Shown here piece by piece: positions 18,892 to 27,319 of a stretch of DNA of 64,000 bases. Location of the stretch: the NCBI RefSeq assembly GCF_001522865.1, contig NZ_LOWB01000103.1, forward strand, positions 93,784 to 157,783, written 5' to 3'. The position numbers and the translations under genes are program-made. The notes under the pieces are model-generated. The model saw only the letters and a list, made by a program, of their open reading frames with translations, was not told where the DNA came from and ran no database searches. The DNA is from Burkholderia sp. TSV86. GTDB taxonomy: Bacteria; Pseudomonadota; Gammaproteobacteria; Burkholderiales; Burkholderiaceae. Numbering within the stretch: the first letter of the stretch is position 1; every line of letters starts with the position of its first letter.

Positions 18892-18959
18892 GCCATCGGA
18901 CGGATGCCGCCGATGCCGCCGTCGCGCCCCATGCGTCCGGCAACGGCCTTCGATGGCTC
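18879..18959 (+). promoter_or_regulatory. Predicted programmed -1 frameshift signal in chlD (slippery A7 plus stem-loop)
   Basis: Zero-frame codons are CTA AAA AAA CGC TGA, so bases 18879-18885 form the perfect slippery heptamer A AAA AAA with two lysine codons in the P and A sites. Four nt downstream, GAGCCATCG (18890-18898) can pair perfectly with CGATGGCTC (18951-18959). Inside it, GACGGATG (18899-18906) pairs with CATGCGTC (18930-18937) at 7 of 8 positions. The zero-frame stop is 3 nt after the heptamer. A -1 slip joins the AAA+ domain to the VWA domain. No Shine-Dalgarno-like stimulator was seen at the usual 10-14 nt upstream. Confidence 0.85.
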
Positions 18960-19577
18960 GACACCGGCATACGCAAACGCTGCGCGCGCGGCGAACCCGG
19001 CTCGCGCATCGCATGGCGCGCCACGCTCGCGGCCGCGCGCGGCGACGCGCTGCGCGCCGAGCATCTGCGCTATCGGCCGCGATCGGGCAGCCCCGGCGCG
19101 CTGCATTGCTTCGTGCTCGATTGCTCCGCGTCGATGCTCGCACACGGACGTCTTGCGCGTGCAAAGGGGCTGGTTGTCGCATTGTTCGATTGCCTCGCGC
19201 GCGAACGCGCGGCGGCGGCGCTCGTTTGCTTCGGCGGCGGCTCGGCCAACGTGCGCTTCGGCCCGGCCGTGCCGCGCTGGTGGAACGAGCGCTGGCTCGC
19301 GCCGATCGGCGGCGGCGGCGGCACGCCGTTCGCGCAAGGGATCGACGCCGCGCAGCGGCTGCTCGCGCGCGCCGCGCGTCGGCAGCCGCAGCAAGCGCGC
19401 TGGCTCTGGGTGCTGTCCGACGGACGCACTCGCGAAACACCGGCGCGTCCCGTCCATGCCGAGCGGATCGTCGTCGTCGATTTCGATGACGCGTCCGTCC
19501 GGCTCGGCCGCTGCGCCCGGCTGGCCCGCGCGTGGGGCGCGACGCTGATCGAGCCGGATGCGCTCGGTAGCGGCTGA
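18885..19577 (+). CDS. chlD: ChlD VWA (integrin I) C-terminal half, read after a -1 frameshift
   Basis: 230 residues in the frame one base back from the AAA+ gene. Joined at 18885 they give a 683-residue ChlD, close to the family's size. The frame stays open upstream through the A7 run, and there is no ATG with a ribosome binding site at its head. GDALRAEHLRYRPRSG (near residues 506-521 of the fusion) matches the ChlD segment just before the VWA domain. FVLDCSASML (MIDAS DxSxS at 532-536) and GGGGTPFAQGI (MIDAS threonine) follow. Annotation pipelines are likely to call only a fragment from GTG 19113 as a separate VWA protein, which would lack the first strand. Confidence 0.85.
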   Translation, partial: TLSHRTDAADAAVAPHASGNGLRWLDTGIRKRCARGEPGSRIAWRATLAAARGDALRAEHLRYRPRSGSPGALHCFVLDCSASMLAHGRLARAKGLVVALFDCLARERAAAALVCFGGGSANVRFGPAVPRWWNERWLAPIGGGGGTPFAQGIDAAQRLLARAARRQPQQARWLWVLSDGRTRETPARPVHAERIVVVDFDDASVRLGRCARLARAWGATLIEPDALGSG

Positions 19578-19644
19578 TCGCCGGCGGCGCGGCCGATATG
19601 CGATCATCGGCCGATATTCACTCGACCTTGCGGAGCCGACCAGC

Positions 19645-20343
19645 ATGACCGACGAGCAGCCGACCATCGAAATCGAAACCGGTCCTAACCCGACATTCGC
19701 CGTGATCCTGATGCATGGTCTCGGCGCCGACGCGCACGACTTCGTGCCGTTGATTCCGGAATTGCACCTGCGCGATGCGCCAGCCGTGCGTTTCGTGCTG
19801 CCGAACGCGCCCGAGATTGCGGTGACCGCGAACAACGGCTATGTGATGCGCGCGTGGTACGACATTTTGTCGTTCCAGACGCTTGGCCGGCAGGTCGACG
19901 AAGCGGGAGTCGAGGCGTCCTGCGCGACGGTGCGCCGGCTGATCGACGCGGAAAACCGGCGCGGTATTCCGACTTCGCGGATTTTCGTCGCGGGCTTTTC
20001 GCAGGGCGGCGCGATGACTTATTCGGCGGGGCTCACGCATCCGGATACGCTTGCCGGCCTGATCGTGCTGTCCGGATATATTCCGTCGCCGGACTTCATC
20101 GATAGGCGGCTCGCCGAAGCGAATCGAAGCACGCCGATCTTCGCCGCGCACGGCACCAGCGATGACGTTCTACCGGTCGCGCTCGGCGAGGCCGCGCGCG
20201 ATTTCGCAACGGCGCGCGGCGCGGGCGCCGGCTCGCGCGTCGAATGGCACGCGTATCCGATGCCGCATTCGGTTTGCGCGGAAGAGGTCGATGCGTTGCG
20301 CGGCTGGCTGCATGCGCGGATTGCCGCGCTTGCCTCGGCGTGA
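19645..20343 (+). CDS. Carboxylesterase / phospholipase-type alpha/beta hydrolase
   Basis: A 232-residue cytosolic hydrolase of the acyl-protein thioesterase/carboxylesterase family. VILMHGLGADAHDFVPL near residues 19-35 is the oxyanion-hole HGxG motif. VAGFSQGGAM near 115-124 is the nucleophile elbow with the catalytic serine. AHGTSDDVLPV near 170-180 supplies the aspartate, and PMPHSV near 208 the histidine. It follows chlD by 67 nt on the same strand and ahead of a clear terminator, so it may be read through from the cobalamin operon, but no cobalamin role is known for this family. Natural substrate unknown. Confidence 0.9.
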   Translation: MTDEQPTIEIETGPNPTFAVILMHGLGADAHDFVPLIPELHLRDAPAVRFVLPNAPEIAVTANNGYVMRAWYDILSFQTLGRQVDEAGVEASCATVRRLIDAENRRGIPTSRIFVAGFSQGGAMTYSAGLTHPDTLAGLIVLSGYIPSPDFIDRRLAEANRSTPIFAAHGTSDDVLPVALGEAARDFATARGAGAGSRVEWHAYPMPHSVCAEEVDALRGWLHARIAALASA

Positions 20344-20731
20344 GCGCCGGAAACGGTCGAACTAAACGGTCGAACTAAGCGGTTTGATGATTGATGCGGC
20401 ACTAGAATGGTCGAAATGGGCTTCGACCATTTTTTTGTTTGCCCATCGTCGAGCTGCGCTTGAGCCGCGTGCGAAGCGCTTCGAAAAATTCGACGATCCA
20501 CGCCCTCTCGATCACGTTGTCGCGCAGCCGCTGTGGTCCTTACGCGCGGGGAAGCGCCTCGCGCGAACTGTGTTGATACGCGGATGAAGCCGGCCGACGC
20601 GGCATCGCGATACAAACCGTCCGATTGCGCATCCGCATTTTCGCCGGCATGCGAAGTATTGCGGTGCACACGCTGTTCGCTGAGGCTGCATCACGGATGA
20701 TCTTTTTTCCAACTTCGGCTCGGACACACCC
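20344..20731. other. Intergenic region before the F-box repeat gene
   Basis: Holds a 13-nt direct repeat (AAACGGTCGAACT at 20351-20363 and 20364-20376) and the terminator listed next. The remaining roughly 290 nt before the repeat gene contain no convincing promoter and no TTCG-N16-TTCG hrp-type box. Confidence 0.6.
20406..20437 (+). terminator. Rho-independent terminator after the chelatase/esterase genes
   Basis: AATGGTCGAA (20406-20415), a 6-nt loop, TTCGACCATT (20422-20431) and a run of seven T (20431-20437). The stem is 10 bp and perfect. It lies 63 nt after the esterase stop and ends the riboswitch-led operon. Confidence 0.9.
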
Positions 20732-22147
20732 ATGCCAGGCAATCCCCACCTTATCCGCCGCACGCACTCCGCGACAGATTTGACCGTTACCCCGGAGCCT
20801 GTCGAGGGTGCCGCTCACACCAGCGCCGGCAGTAGCGCCGCGCCATCCCAACGTTCTGAGCCGAGCCGCTCGCCATCTCTCGCTCTTCAACCGGACTCCG
20901 GACGATTGAAAGAGTTGCAGAGCTTGCCCCCGGAACTCACCCGGCTGGTCGCATCGCATCTGCCGCCCAGGGACAGGCTTTCACTGGCCGGCACCAGTCG
21001 ATCGTTGAATCATCGGCTCGAGATAGAACAAGAGGCTGCGCGGATCACCCTGGGAGCGGCTAGGGCGCGCACAGCCGACAACCTGACCGGTTTGCTGACA
21101 CGCGTTGCGAGACTTCCCAAGTCTTTCCAACGCGAGCCGTTCATGGCGCTTGCTGCGCAGATCCGTCAGCTACCGGAAGCTGGCCGGACGGCGACCTTCG
21201 ATGGCATGTTCAACGCGCTCCGGCAGCTGCCTGCCGAACATCGCCACGGGCCGCTCAGTTCGCTCGCTTCGATGATCGAGCACCTACCGGATGCCGATCA
21301 GATGGCGGCATTCAACGGCGCATTCAACGCGGCTGGACAACTGCCCGGCGAATACCGCCACGGGCCGCTCGAGGCGCTCGCCCCGATGATCGGGCGTCTG
21401 CCGAGCGCGGCCCGGACGAAGGCGTTCAATGGCGTTTTCGGCGCAATCGGGCAACTGTCCGCCGGACGCCGCTGCGGACCGCTCGGCGCGCTCGTTCCCA
21501 TGATCAGGCATTTGCCGGGAGAGACGCGAGAGACGGCGTTCGATCGCGTGTTCGCCGCGACCCAGCAACTGCCCGCCGGGCTGCGCCGCGAGCCACTTAG
21601 CGCACTCGCCCGCATGATCGAGCATTTGCCGCAGGCCGACCTGATGACGGTGTTCAATCGTATTTCCGACGCAACCGGACACTTGCCCGCTCAACACCGT
21701 CACGAACCACTCGGGACGCTTGCCAGGTGGATCGGACGTTTGCCGCTAGTCGATCGGACGCTGATGTTCGATCGCATTCTCGTTCAGGCCCGGCAACTGC
21801 CCGGCGAACGCCGCAGCGAGCCGCTCACGGAGCTTGCCAGCCATATCTGGACGCTGCCGTTAGCCGACAGGGCGGCAGCGTTCGATGGCGTTTTCGATGC
21901 GGGCGGACAACTGCCCGACGAATTCCGCCACGGGCTGCTCAATACACTTGCGACCTGGATCGGGGTTTTGCCGTCAGCCCATCGGACGGCGGCGTTCGAC
22001 AGCGTTCTCGGCGCGGCCGCTCGACTGCCCGGCGACTACCCTCTCCAGCAGCTCAACAATGCACTCCTCATTACGATTGGGAGTCTGGCGCAAGAGGATC
22101 AGGCCATGGCGCTCCATCGTCTGAACCAATCTATTATTTCCGTGTGA
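20732..22147 (+). CDS. F-box-like protein with nine 38-residue repeats, candidate secreted effector
   Basis: Not a named family that I can place with confidence. Residues 1-60 are Ser/Pro/Thr-rich without a Sec signal, as in type III effectors. Residues 62-100 (LPPELTRLVASHLPPRDRL, then SLAGTSRSLN) closely follow the F-box pattern. From residue 128 to the end run nine tandem units of 38 residues (last unit 40), pattern LPxxxRxxPLxxLA, then xxIxxLPxxxRxxAFxxxF. Each unit is predicted to form two helices, so the array should be a HEAT/ARM-like solenoid. F-box proteins act in eukaryotic SCF ubiquitin ligases, so a role inside a host cell is inferred. The ribosome binding site is weak. Base composition is less GC-extreme than its neighbours. 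No secretion genes lie nearby. Confidence 0.8.
   Translation: MPGNPHLIRRTHSATDLTVTPEPVEGAAHTSAGSSAAPSQRSEPSRSPSLALQPDSGRLKELQSLPPELTRLVASHLPPRDRLSLAGTSRSLNHRLEIEQEAARITLGAARARTADNLTGLLTRVARLPKSFQREPFMALAAQIRQLPEAGRTATFDGMFNALRQLPAEHRHGPLSSLASMIEHLPDADQMAAFNGAFNAAGQLPGEYRHGPLEALAPMIGRLPSAARTKAFNGVFGAIGQLSAGRRCGPLGALVPMIRHLPGETRETAFDRVFAATQQLPAGLRREPLSALARMIEHLPQADLMTVFNRISDATGHLPAQHRHEPLGTLARWIGRLPLVDRTLMFDRILVQARQLPGERRSEPLTELASHIWTLPLADRAAAFDGVFDAGGQLPDEFRHGLLNTLATWIGVLPSAHRTAAFDSVLGAAARLPGDYPLQQLNNALLITIGSLAQEDQAMALHRLNQSIISV
21113..22144 (+). repeat. Nine tandem 114-nt coding repeats (38 residues each)
   Basis: Units begin every 114 nt from 21113 (21113, 21227, 21341, 21455, 21569, 21683, 21797, 21911), and a last 120-nt unit begins at 22025. 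Conserved protein positions per unit are LP at 1-2, R at 6, L at 10, LP at 20-21 and F at 29. The copies differ at many codons, so this is an old array, not recent slippage. Confidence 0.85.
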
Positions 22148-22499
22148 CGCGGTGGCCCGCTGCGCGACGGGCAGCGGATCTTTGCCGTGGGCCGCCGGTG
22201 GCGGTCCATTCCGGTTGCAATTGCCGGCACGTCGATTCGTTCGACGTGCCGGCCTTAGGATCGTGCCGATCGTCGCGCAGTGAATCATCAAAAGACCGCC
22301 GTTCGCGCGTGCGCGTTACCGTGCGCAACGCCGTTGACTTCCGTCGGCTTCGGCGCGAATCCGCGGCGAAGCCCGAACGCCGGTGTCGGCGCAACCCGAT
22401 GCCGGGACAGCGGGCGATGTGCACCGCCGCAAGCGGCGCCTCCCTTCAGCGATGCGCAACAGGAGGGAGGTACCCAGACCGCTCGTTCTTGCGCAATCC
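22148..22499. other. Gene-free region between convergent genes
   Basis: Contains the strong hairpin listed next and otherwise no open frame with a ribosome binding site. The GC-rich remainder looks like ordinary intergenic sequence. Confidence 0.6.
22223..22253. terminator. Perfect 13-bp hairpin between convergent genes
   Basis: GCCGGCACGTCGA (22223-22235), loop TTCGT, TCGACGTGCCGGC (22241-22253). It lies between the stops of the repeat protein (plus) and the chitinase (minus). There is no T tract on either side, so it may act as an RNA 3'-end stabiliser or with Rho and not as a classic intrinsic terminator. Confidence 0.55.
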
Positions 22500-23855
22500 T
22501 TACGATTTCACCCACACGCCGCCCGCGCTCGGCACGTTGCCCTGCGTCCACCACTGCGCGCAGTACTTCGCGCCCTGATACATCACGCAGGTGCCGCCCG
22601 GGTACGACGCGTCAGGCGACCAGGTTGGCGTGCCGCCGCTGACCGGTTTCCAGACCGCTGCCTGCCCCGGCACTTCGCCTTGCGTCCACCATTGCGCCTG
22701 ATACGTGATGCCCTGGTACGTGACCGTCTGGCCCGCCGTATAGACTTGGCTTGCCGACCACGGCGCGGCCGACGGGGGCGTGCCGCCGCCCGTTGTGCCG
22801 CCGTAGTTCGGATCTTGCGTGACGCCGGTGCCCCAGTGTCCGGCGGCCTGCTTGAAGATCGCGGCGAACGCATACGGTTGTTGAACGATGCCCGAGCAAG
22901 TATCGGAAACCGACGCGCCATTGTTCGGGCACGCTTGATCGCGGCCTGCCGACCAGTTGCTGATCAAGCCGTAGCCATTGGCACGCGCGGCGTTCAACAC
23001 GCTCTGCGCGTTGGCCAGCGTGAAGGTTTCGCCTTGCACGTCGTTCATGCCGATCATCGGCGTGACGCCGATCCGCTGCCAGAGCTGCGCACTGGTCTGC
23101 GGCTGACCGATGGCCTTATACGCGATATCGAGCTGCGAATAAAGCGCCTGCGCGGCGCCGATCGCGGCGGCGCCCATGTCGAGGTTCGCCGGGCCGTAGT
23201 CCATCGTCATGATGTTGAGCGCATCGATCGCCGTCTTGTTCGCAAGCGCCGCGTTCAGCACGTTCAGACCGTCGTCTATGAGACCCGTCGGCATCACGGG
23301 CAGCGTCAACGTGACCGACAGCGTCTTGCCCTTCGCCGCATACTCGGCCTGAAGCTGCGACACTGCTTGAAAATTGCGCGCGACGGCCGCGCTGTCCTGC
23401 TGCGCGGCGCCTTCGATGTCGAAATCGAGGTGGCGAAGGTCGTATGTATCGATGACCGTCTGATATGCGGTCTTCAGCGCGGGCACGCTCGAGCACGCCT
23501 GCATCAGCGGCGTGCCAGCCGCGCCGCCGAACGATACCGCGACTTCGCCGCCTTTCGCGCGGTAGCTGGCAAGCGATGCCGCAATCGACGCGAGCAGATC
23601 GCCGCTCGCGCCGCCCCCAATCTGCTGAACGCCGCCCCACGACGGCACGCACTGGCCGTTCGAGACGACGAACGCGAGCGTGAACTGCTGGATGCCTTGC
23701 GTGACGCCGATCTTGTCGATTTGCGGCGTCGGATAGAGCGTCACGTCAAGATACGGCGCGTAGACGCCCGTCGCATGACAGACGCCCGCCGCAGCGAGCA
23801 TCCAGCCCGCGGCGAGCGCACGCGGGACGAACCGAGACAACCGACTGGTTTTCAT
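22500..23855 (-). CDS. Secreted GH18 chitinase with two chitin-binding domains
   Basis: A 451-residue secreted glycosidase. Residues 1-28 form a Sec signal ending CHATG. The GH18 barrel holds the catalytic LDFDIEG (DxxDxDxE-type motif, acid/base Glu at 148), the strand motif VAVSFGGAAG near 106-114 and NIMTMDYG near 215. A Gly/Pro-rich linker near 350-362 leads to two CBM5/12-type domains, each with a WSxxxxY start and YQAQWWTQGEVPG or YCAQWWTQGNVP ends (about 365-400 and 413-447). Such enzymes degrade chitin of fungi and arthropods. It stands alone; no chitobiose uptake genes are adjacent. Confidence 0.93.
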   Translation of the reverse strand: MKTSRLSRFVPRALAAGWMLAAAGVCHATGVYAPYLDVTLYPTPQIDKIGVTQGIQQFTLAFVVSNGQCVPSWGGVQQIGGGASGDLLASIAASLASYRAKGGEVAVSFGGAAGTPLMQACSSVPALKTAYQTVIDTYDLRHLDFDIEGAAQQDSAAVARNFQAVSQLQAEYAAKGKTLSVTLTLPVMPTGLIDDGLNVLNAALANKTAIDALNIMTMDYGPANLDMGAAAIGAAQALYSQLDIAYKAIGQPQTSAQLWQRIGVTPMIGMNDVQGETFTLANAQSVLNAARANGYGLISNWSAGRDQACPNNGASVSDTCSGIVQQPYAFAAIFKQAAGHWGTGVTQDPNYGGTTGGGTPPSAAPWSASQVYTAGQTVTYQGITYQAQWWTQGEVPGQAAVWKPVSGGTPTWSPDASYPGGTCVMYQGAKYCAQWWTQGNVPSAGGVWVKS

Positions 23856-24084
23856 GATGTGTCTCCATGTTGGGGAGGCGGGACATGCTGGCCCACATGT
23901 CGCCGCCGGGCCGCCGCGTTCGATGCGGCGATCGATGCATCGGCGCGCACATCATGGAGGATTCCGGGCAAAAAGGAATGATTGGTTATGTTGTTTACTG
24001 TGTTATTTCTTATCAGTTGACAATCAATTCGGCTTCCTGTTCAAAAGCACCCCGAAACAATTTCGCGGATTGCTGATCGATCGA

Positions 24085-25965
24085 TCATCGATACCAGCGC
24101 GGCGTGTACACCCATTCGCGCGCGCCGTCGCGGGTGAAACGGCGCGTCGTCGACGAGCCGACGATCACCATGGTCCGCATGTCGACCTGCCGCGCGCACA
24201 GCGCGCCGAGCGTCGTCGTGACGAGTGTGGCGCCCGGGCGGCCGATATCGCGGCCGAGCACGACGACCGTCTCCGGCGCGCGATGACGGCGCACCGCGTC
24301 GAGCGCGCGATCGAACTGCACGGGGCGCGCGCGCGACACGGGGTTGTAGAACGCAAGCACGAGATCGGCTGCCGCCGCGTGCTCGATGCGCTTTTCGATG
24401 ATTGCCCACGGCTTGAGGTTGTCCGACAGCGAGATCATGCAGAAATCGTGGCCGAGCGGCGCACCCGCCTCGGCGGCGGTGGCGAGCGCGGCCGACACGC
24501 CCGGCACGATATCGAGTTCGATAGCTGCCCAGCGCGCGTCGCCGGATGCGTCGAGCGCTTCGAGCACGGCGGCCGCCATCGCGAACACGCCGGGGTCGCC
24601 GGACGACACCACCGCGACGCGCCGGCCGCACGCGGCAAGCTCGAATGCGTGGCGCGCGCGCTGCAACTCCTCGCGATTGTCGGAGGCGTGCAGCCGCTGG
24701 TCTGCCCGGAACGGGCCGGCCATGTCGACATAGGTTGCGTAGCCGACGATATCGGTCGCGTCGGCGAGCGCGGCGCGCGCGGCGGGCGTCAGCAGATCGG
24801 CCCGGCCGGGGCCGAGGCCCAGCACGGTGACGCGGCCGCGCGCGGCGCCGAGCGCCTCGGGGTCGATAGGGGCATCGGCGACGGCGATCGCGAGGCCGCG
24901 CGGCGTCGCGGACGCGGGATGAGCGCCGTGCGGGGCCGGGACGTGCCGCGCGGGCAATGCGGACAGCGCGATATCCAGCACGGCGGATGCGTCGCGCGCG
25001 TCGCCTTCGACGAAGCGCAGCGGCACGCGTAACGCGCGCGCTGCTTCGGTCAGCGCCGAGTCGCCGATGCGGCGCGCGGGGGCGACGAGCGCGGCAAGCG
25101 CGAGCGGCGCGAGATCGTGTGCGGCGAGCAGCGCGGCGATGCGCGAGGCGAGCGGGGGCAGCGCAGCACGGCAGCCCGGCGCGGGCGCCAGCTCGGCGCT
25201 ATCGCCATCGGACCCGGCGCAGCTGCCGGCATGCCGTTGCGCATCGTCCCGCGGGCCGGCCATCCCGTCGGCGGTGTGCGCACGCGCATCGCCGTCCGGA
25301 TCATGGCGTGCAGCGTCGTCGTCGCCGCCGATTGCGACGACGACACTGCGCGGATGAATCAGCAGCTCGTGTGCCGCGCGTCGCGACGCATGGGGCGTGA
25401 TCCGGATCGCATGCTCGGCGTGCGCGTCGCGCGGCAGCGCGACCTCGTCGAGCCACGGCGCCGCGCCGACGACGCGCGTACTCGCGCCCGCCAGCAAGTC
25501 GGACACGAAGCGCTTGCCCGCATCGAGATCGGCCAGGGCGTAGCCGTCGGGCGGATTCAGCACGCACGCGCCGAAGCGCAGCTCGCCGCTCGTCGTGATC
25601 GCGGGCGCGACGCCGAGTTCGCGGGCAATGTCCCGCGCCAGCAGGTTCGCTCCCGTGAGCCCGCCGAGCAGCGGCACGACGGCGCTGCCGTCCTCGGCCA
25701 CCGCGAGCACCGGCGGCTCGGCGCCTTTATCGATCAAGCACGGTGCGATGCAGCGGATCACGATGCCGGCGGCGAACAATGCGACGATCGGCACGCCGCG
25801 CGCATACAGTTCGCGCAAGTGCGCGCCAAGCTCGGCGAAGGCGAGATCGCCTTGCGCGCGGCCCGCGAGCGCATGGATCAGCGCGCCGTCGTAGCGCGCG
25901 CGGATGCGCTGCGCGGCCGGCAGCGCGCCCGGCCCGAGTATCACGATCGCGGGCGCGGCCGTCAT
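24085..25965 (-). CDS. cobJ: Cobalt-precorrin-5A hydrolase (CbiG) fused to precorrin-3B C17-methyltransferase (CobJ)
   Basis: A 626-residue fusion. Residues 1-360 are CbiG-like: [20 protein letters not shown] near 55-75 and [22 protein letters not shown] with AITTSGE near 90-120, then a middle region and a C-terminal CobE-like part ([16 protein letters not shown]). Residues about 380-626 are the SAM-dependent ring-contracting methyltransferase CobJ/Cbi[33 protein letters not shown] (GDPG motif), [13 protein letters not shown] and [12 protein letters not shown]. The start ATG at 25965 overlaps the cobI stop (ATGA). Last gene of the riboswitch-controlled cobG-H-I-J operon. Residues about 215-245 are a low-complexity Asp/Ala/His-rich spacer. 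Confidence 0.93.
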   Translation of the reverse strand: MTAAPAIVILGPGALPAAQRIRARYDGALIHALAGRAQGDLAFAELGAHLRELYARGVPIVALFAAGIVIRCIAPCLIDKGAEPPVLAVAEDGSAVVPLLGGLTGANLLARDIARELGVAPAITTSGELRFGACVLNPPDGYALADLDAGKRFVSDLLAGASTRVVGAAPWLDEVALPRDAHAEHAIRITPHASRRAAHELLIHPRSVVVAIGGDDDAARHDPDGDARAHTADGMAGPRDDAQRHAGSCAGSDGDSAELAPAPGCRAALPPLASRIAALLAAHDLAPLALAALVAPARRIGDSALTEAARALRVPLRFVEGDARDASAVLDIALSALPARHVPAPHGAHPASATPRGLAIAVADAPIDPEALGAARGRVTVLGLGPGRADLLTPAARAALADATDIVGYATYVDMAGPFRADQRLHASDNREELQRARHAFELAACGRRVAVVSSGDPGVFAMAAAVLEALDASGDARWAAIELDIVPGVSAALATAAEAGAPLGHDFCMISLSDNLKPWAIIEKRIEHAAAADLVLAFYNPVSRARPVQFDRALDAVRRHRAPETVVVLGRDIGRPGATLVTTTLGALCARQVDMRTMVIVGSSTTRRFTRDGAREWVYTPRWYR

Positions 25966-26696
25966 CCTTGCCATTTTTCCCCCGGTATCACGAGCAACGA
26001 AAAGTACGGCGACGCCATCGGATCGACTTGCGCAAGCGGCACGATGCGCTGCGTGTCCATCGTCGCGCGTTCGACATACAGCGCGCGCTGCGCGAGATCG
26101 AGTTCGTCGAGCACGCGGCGCACCTTGTCGAAATTGCGGCCGAGCTTCATGACGACGGCCGCGTCGGCGCTGGCGAGCCGCTCGCGCAACTCGTGCTCCG
26201 GCAGCACGCCGGATAGCACGGACAGGCTTTGATTCCGGTAGACGAGCGGCACACCGAGCACCGCCGCGCCGCCGAGCATCGAGCACACGCCCGGCACGAC
26301 TTCGGCGTCGTAGTGCGACGCAAGCCGGTCGTGCAGGTACATGTACGAACCGTAGAAAAACGGATCGCCCTCGCAGATCACGGCGACATCGCGCCCCGCG
26401 TCGAGATGGGCAGCGACGCTGGCGGCGGCCGTATCGTAGAACTCGGCGATCACGGTTTCGTAGCAAAGCGGCGGCGGCAACGCTTCGGTCGTCACCGGAT
26501 AGACCAGCGGCAATTGGATTTGCGCATCGCTCAGATGCGTTTCGACGATGCCGAACGCATTGCCTTTTTTCCCCTTGGCGACGAAGTGCGCGACGACGCT
26601 CGCCGCTTTCAGCACGCGCAGCGCCTTGAGCGTCAACAGCTCAGGGTCGCCGGGGCCGACGCCGAGTCCGAACAGGCGGCCGGTTGCGCGAGTCAT
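25962..26696 (-). CDS. cobI: Precorrin-2 C20-methyltransferase
   Basis: A 244-residue class III SAM methyltransferase that methylates C20 of precorrin-2 to give precorrin-3[19 protein letters not shown] at residues 8-25 is the N-terminal signature. [19 protein letters not shown] near 100-118 is the GDPxxY motif, and [15 protein letters not shown] follows near 127-141. [10 protein letters not shown] near 68 is specific to the C20 enzymes. The ATG at 26696 overlaps the cobH stop, and its own stop overlaps the next start, so the operon is tightly coupled. Confidence 0.95.
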   Translation of the reverse strand: MTRATGRLFGLGVGPGDPELLTLKALRVLKAASVVAHFVAKGKKGNAFGIVETHLSDAQIQLPLVYPVTTEALPPPLCYETVIAEFYDTAAASVAAHLDAGRDVAVICEGDPFFYGSYMYLHDRLASHYDAEVVPGVCSMLGGAAVLGVPLVYRNQSLSVLSGVLPEHELRERLASADAAVVMKLGRNFDKVRRVLDELDLAQRALYVERATMDTQRIVPLAQVDPMASPYFSLLVIPGEKWQG

Positions 26697-27319
26697 TCGG
26701 CCTCCGAAGCGAGTGCGTTGACGGCTGCCGCGACCATCGCGCTGCCGCCGCGCCGGCCGGCCACGGCGACGAATGGCGTGCCGCGGCTGTCGGCTGCCAG
26801 CAGCGCCTTCGATTCCGCCGCGCCGACGAAACCGACCGGAAAGCCGAGAATCAGCGCGGGCCGCGGCGCGCCCGCATCGAGCATGTCGAGCAGATGGAAG
26901 AGGGCGGTCGGCGCGTTGCCGATTGCGACGACGCTGCCTGCCAGGTACGGCCGCCACAGTTCGAGCGCGGCCGCCGAGCGGGTGTTGCCGAGCTTGCGCG
27001 CGAGTTGCGCCACGCCGGGTTCGCCAAGCGTGCAGATCACCGGGTTGGCCGCCGGCAGCCGCGCGCGCGTGATGCCCTCGGCGACCATCCGCGCGTCGCA
27101 GAGGATCGGCGCGCCCGCCGCGAGCGCGGCGCGGCCGGCCGCGCCCGCATCGGCGGAAAATCGCAGATCGCGCACGATATCGACCATGCCGCATGCATGG
27201 ATCACGCGCACCGCGAGTTTTTCGAGATCGGGCGGCACGCCCGAGAGATCGGCTTCGGCGCGGATCGTCGCGAACGATTCGCGGTAGATCGCATTGCCGT
27301 CGCGAAGGTAGTCAAGCAT
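26693..27319 (-). CDS. cobH: Precorrin-8X methylmutase
   Basis: A 208-residue enzyme that moves the C11 methyl group to C12, giving hydrogenobyrinic acid. The catalytic histidine is in [16 protein letters not shown] near residues 37-52. [25 protein letters not shown] and [17 protein letters not shown] are further conserved blocks. The start ATG at 27319 has GAGGACG upstream and lies inside the end of cobG (8-nt overlap). A TTG five codons earlier is possible but less likely. Confidence 0.95.
   Translation of the reverse strand: MLDYLRDGNAIYRESFATIRAEADLSGVPPDLEKLAVRVIHACGMVDIVRDLRFSADAGAAGRAALAAGAPILCDARMVAEGITRARLPAANPVICTLGEPGVAQLARKLGNTRSAAALELWRPYLAGSVVAIGNAPTALFHLLDMLDAGAPRPALILGFPVGFVGAAESKALLAADSRGTPFVAVAGRRGGSAMVAAAVNALASEAE

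Noticed and set aside
18904..19548. 214-codon plus-strand frame over the VWA region
   Set aside because: It is a different frame from the one with the DxSxS MIDAS motif and has low-complexity Arg/Ser/Ala content.
20600..20731. hrp-type TTCG-N16-TTCG promoter before the F-box repeat gene
   Set aside because: TTCG words occur, but no pair has the required 16-nt spacing.
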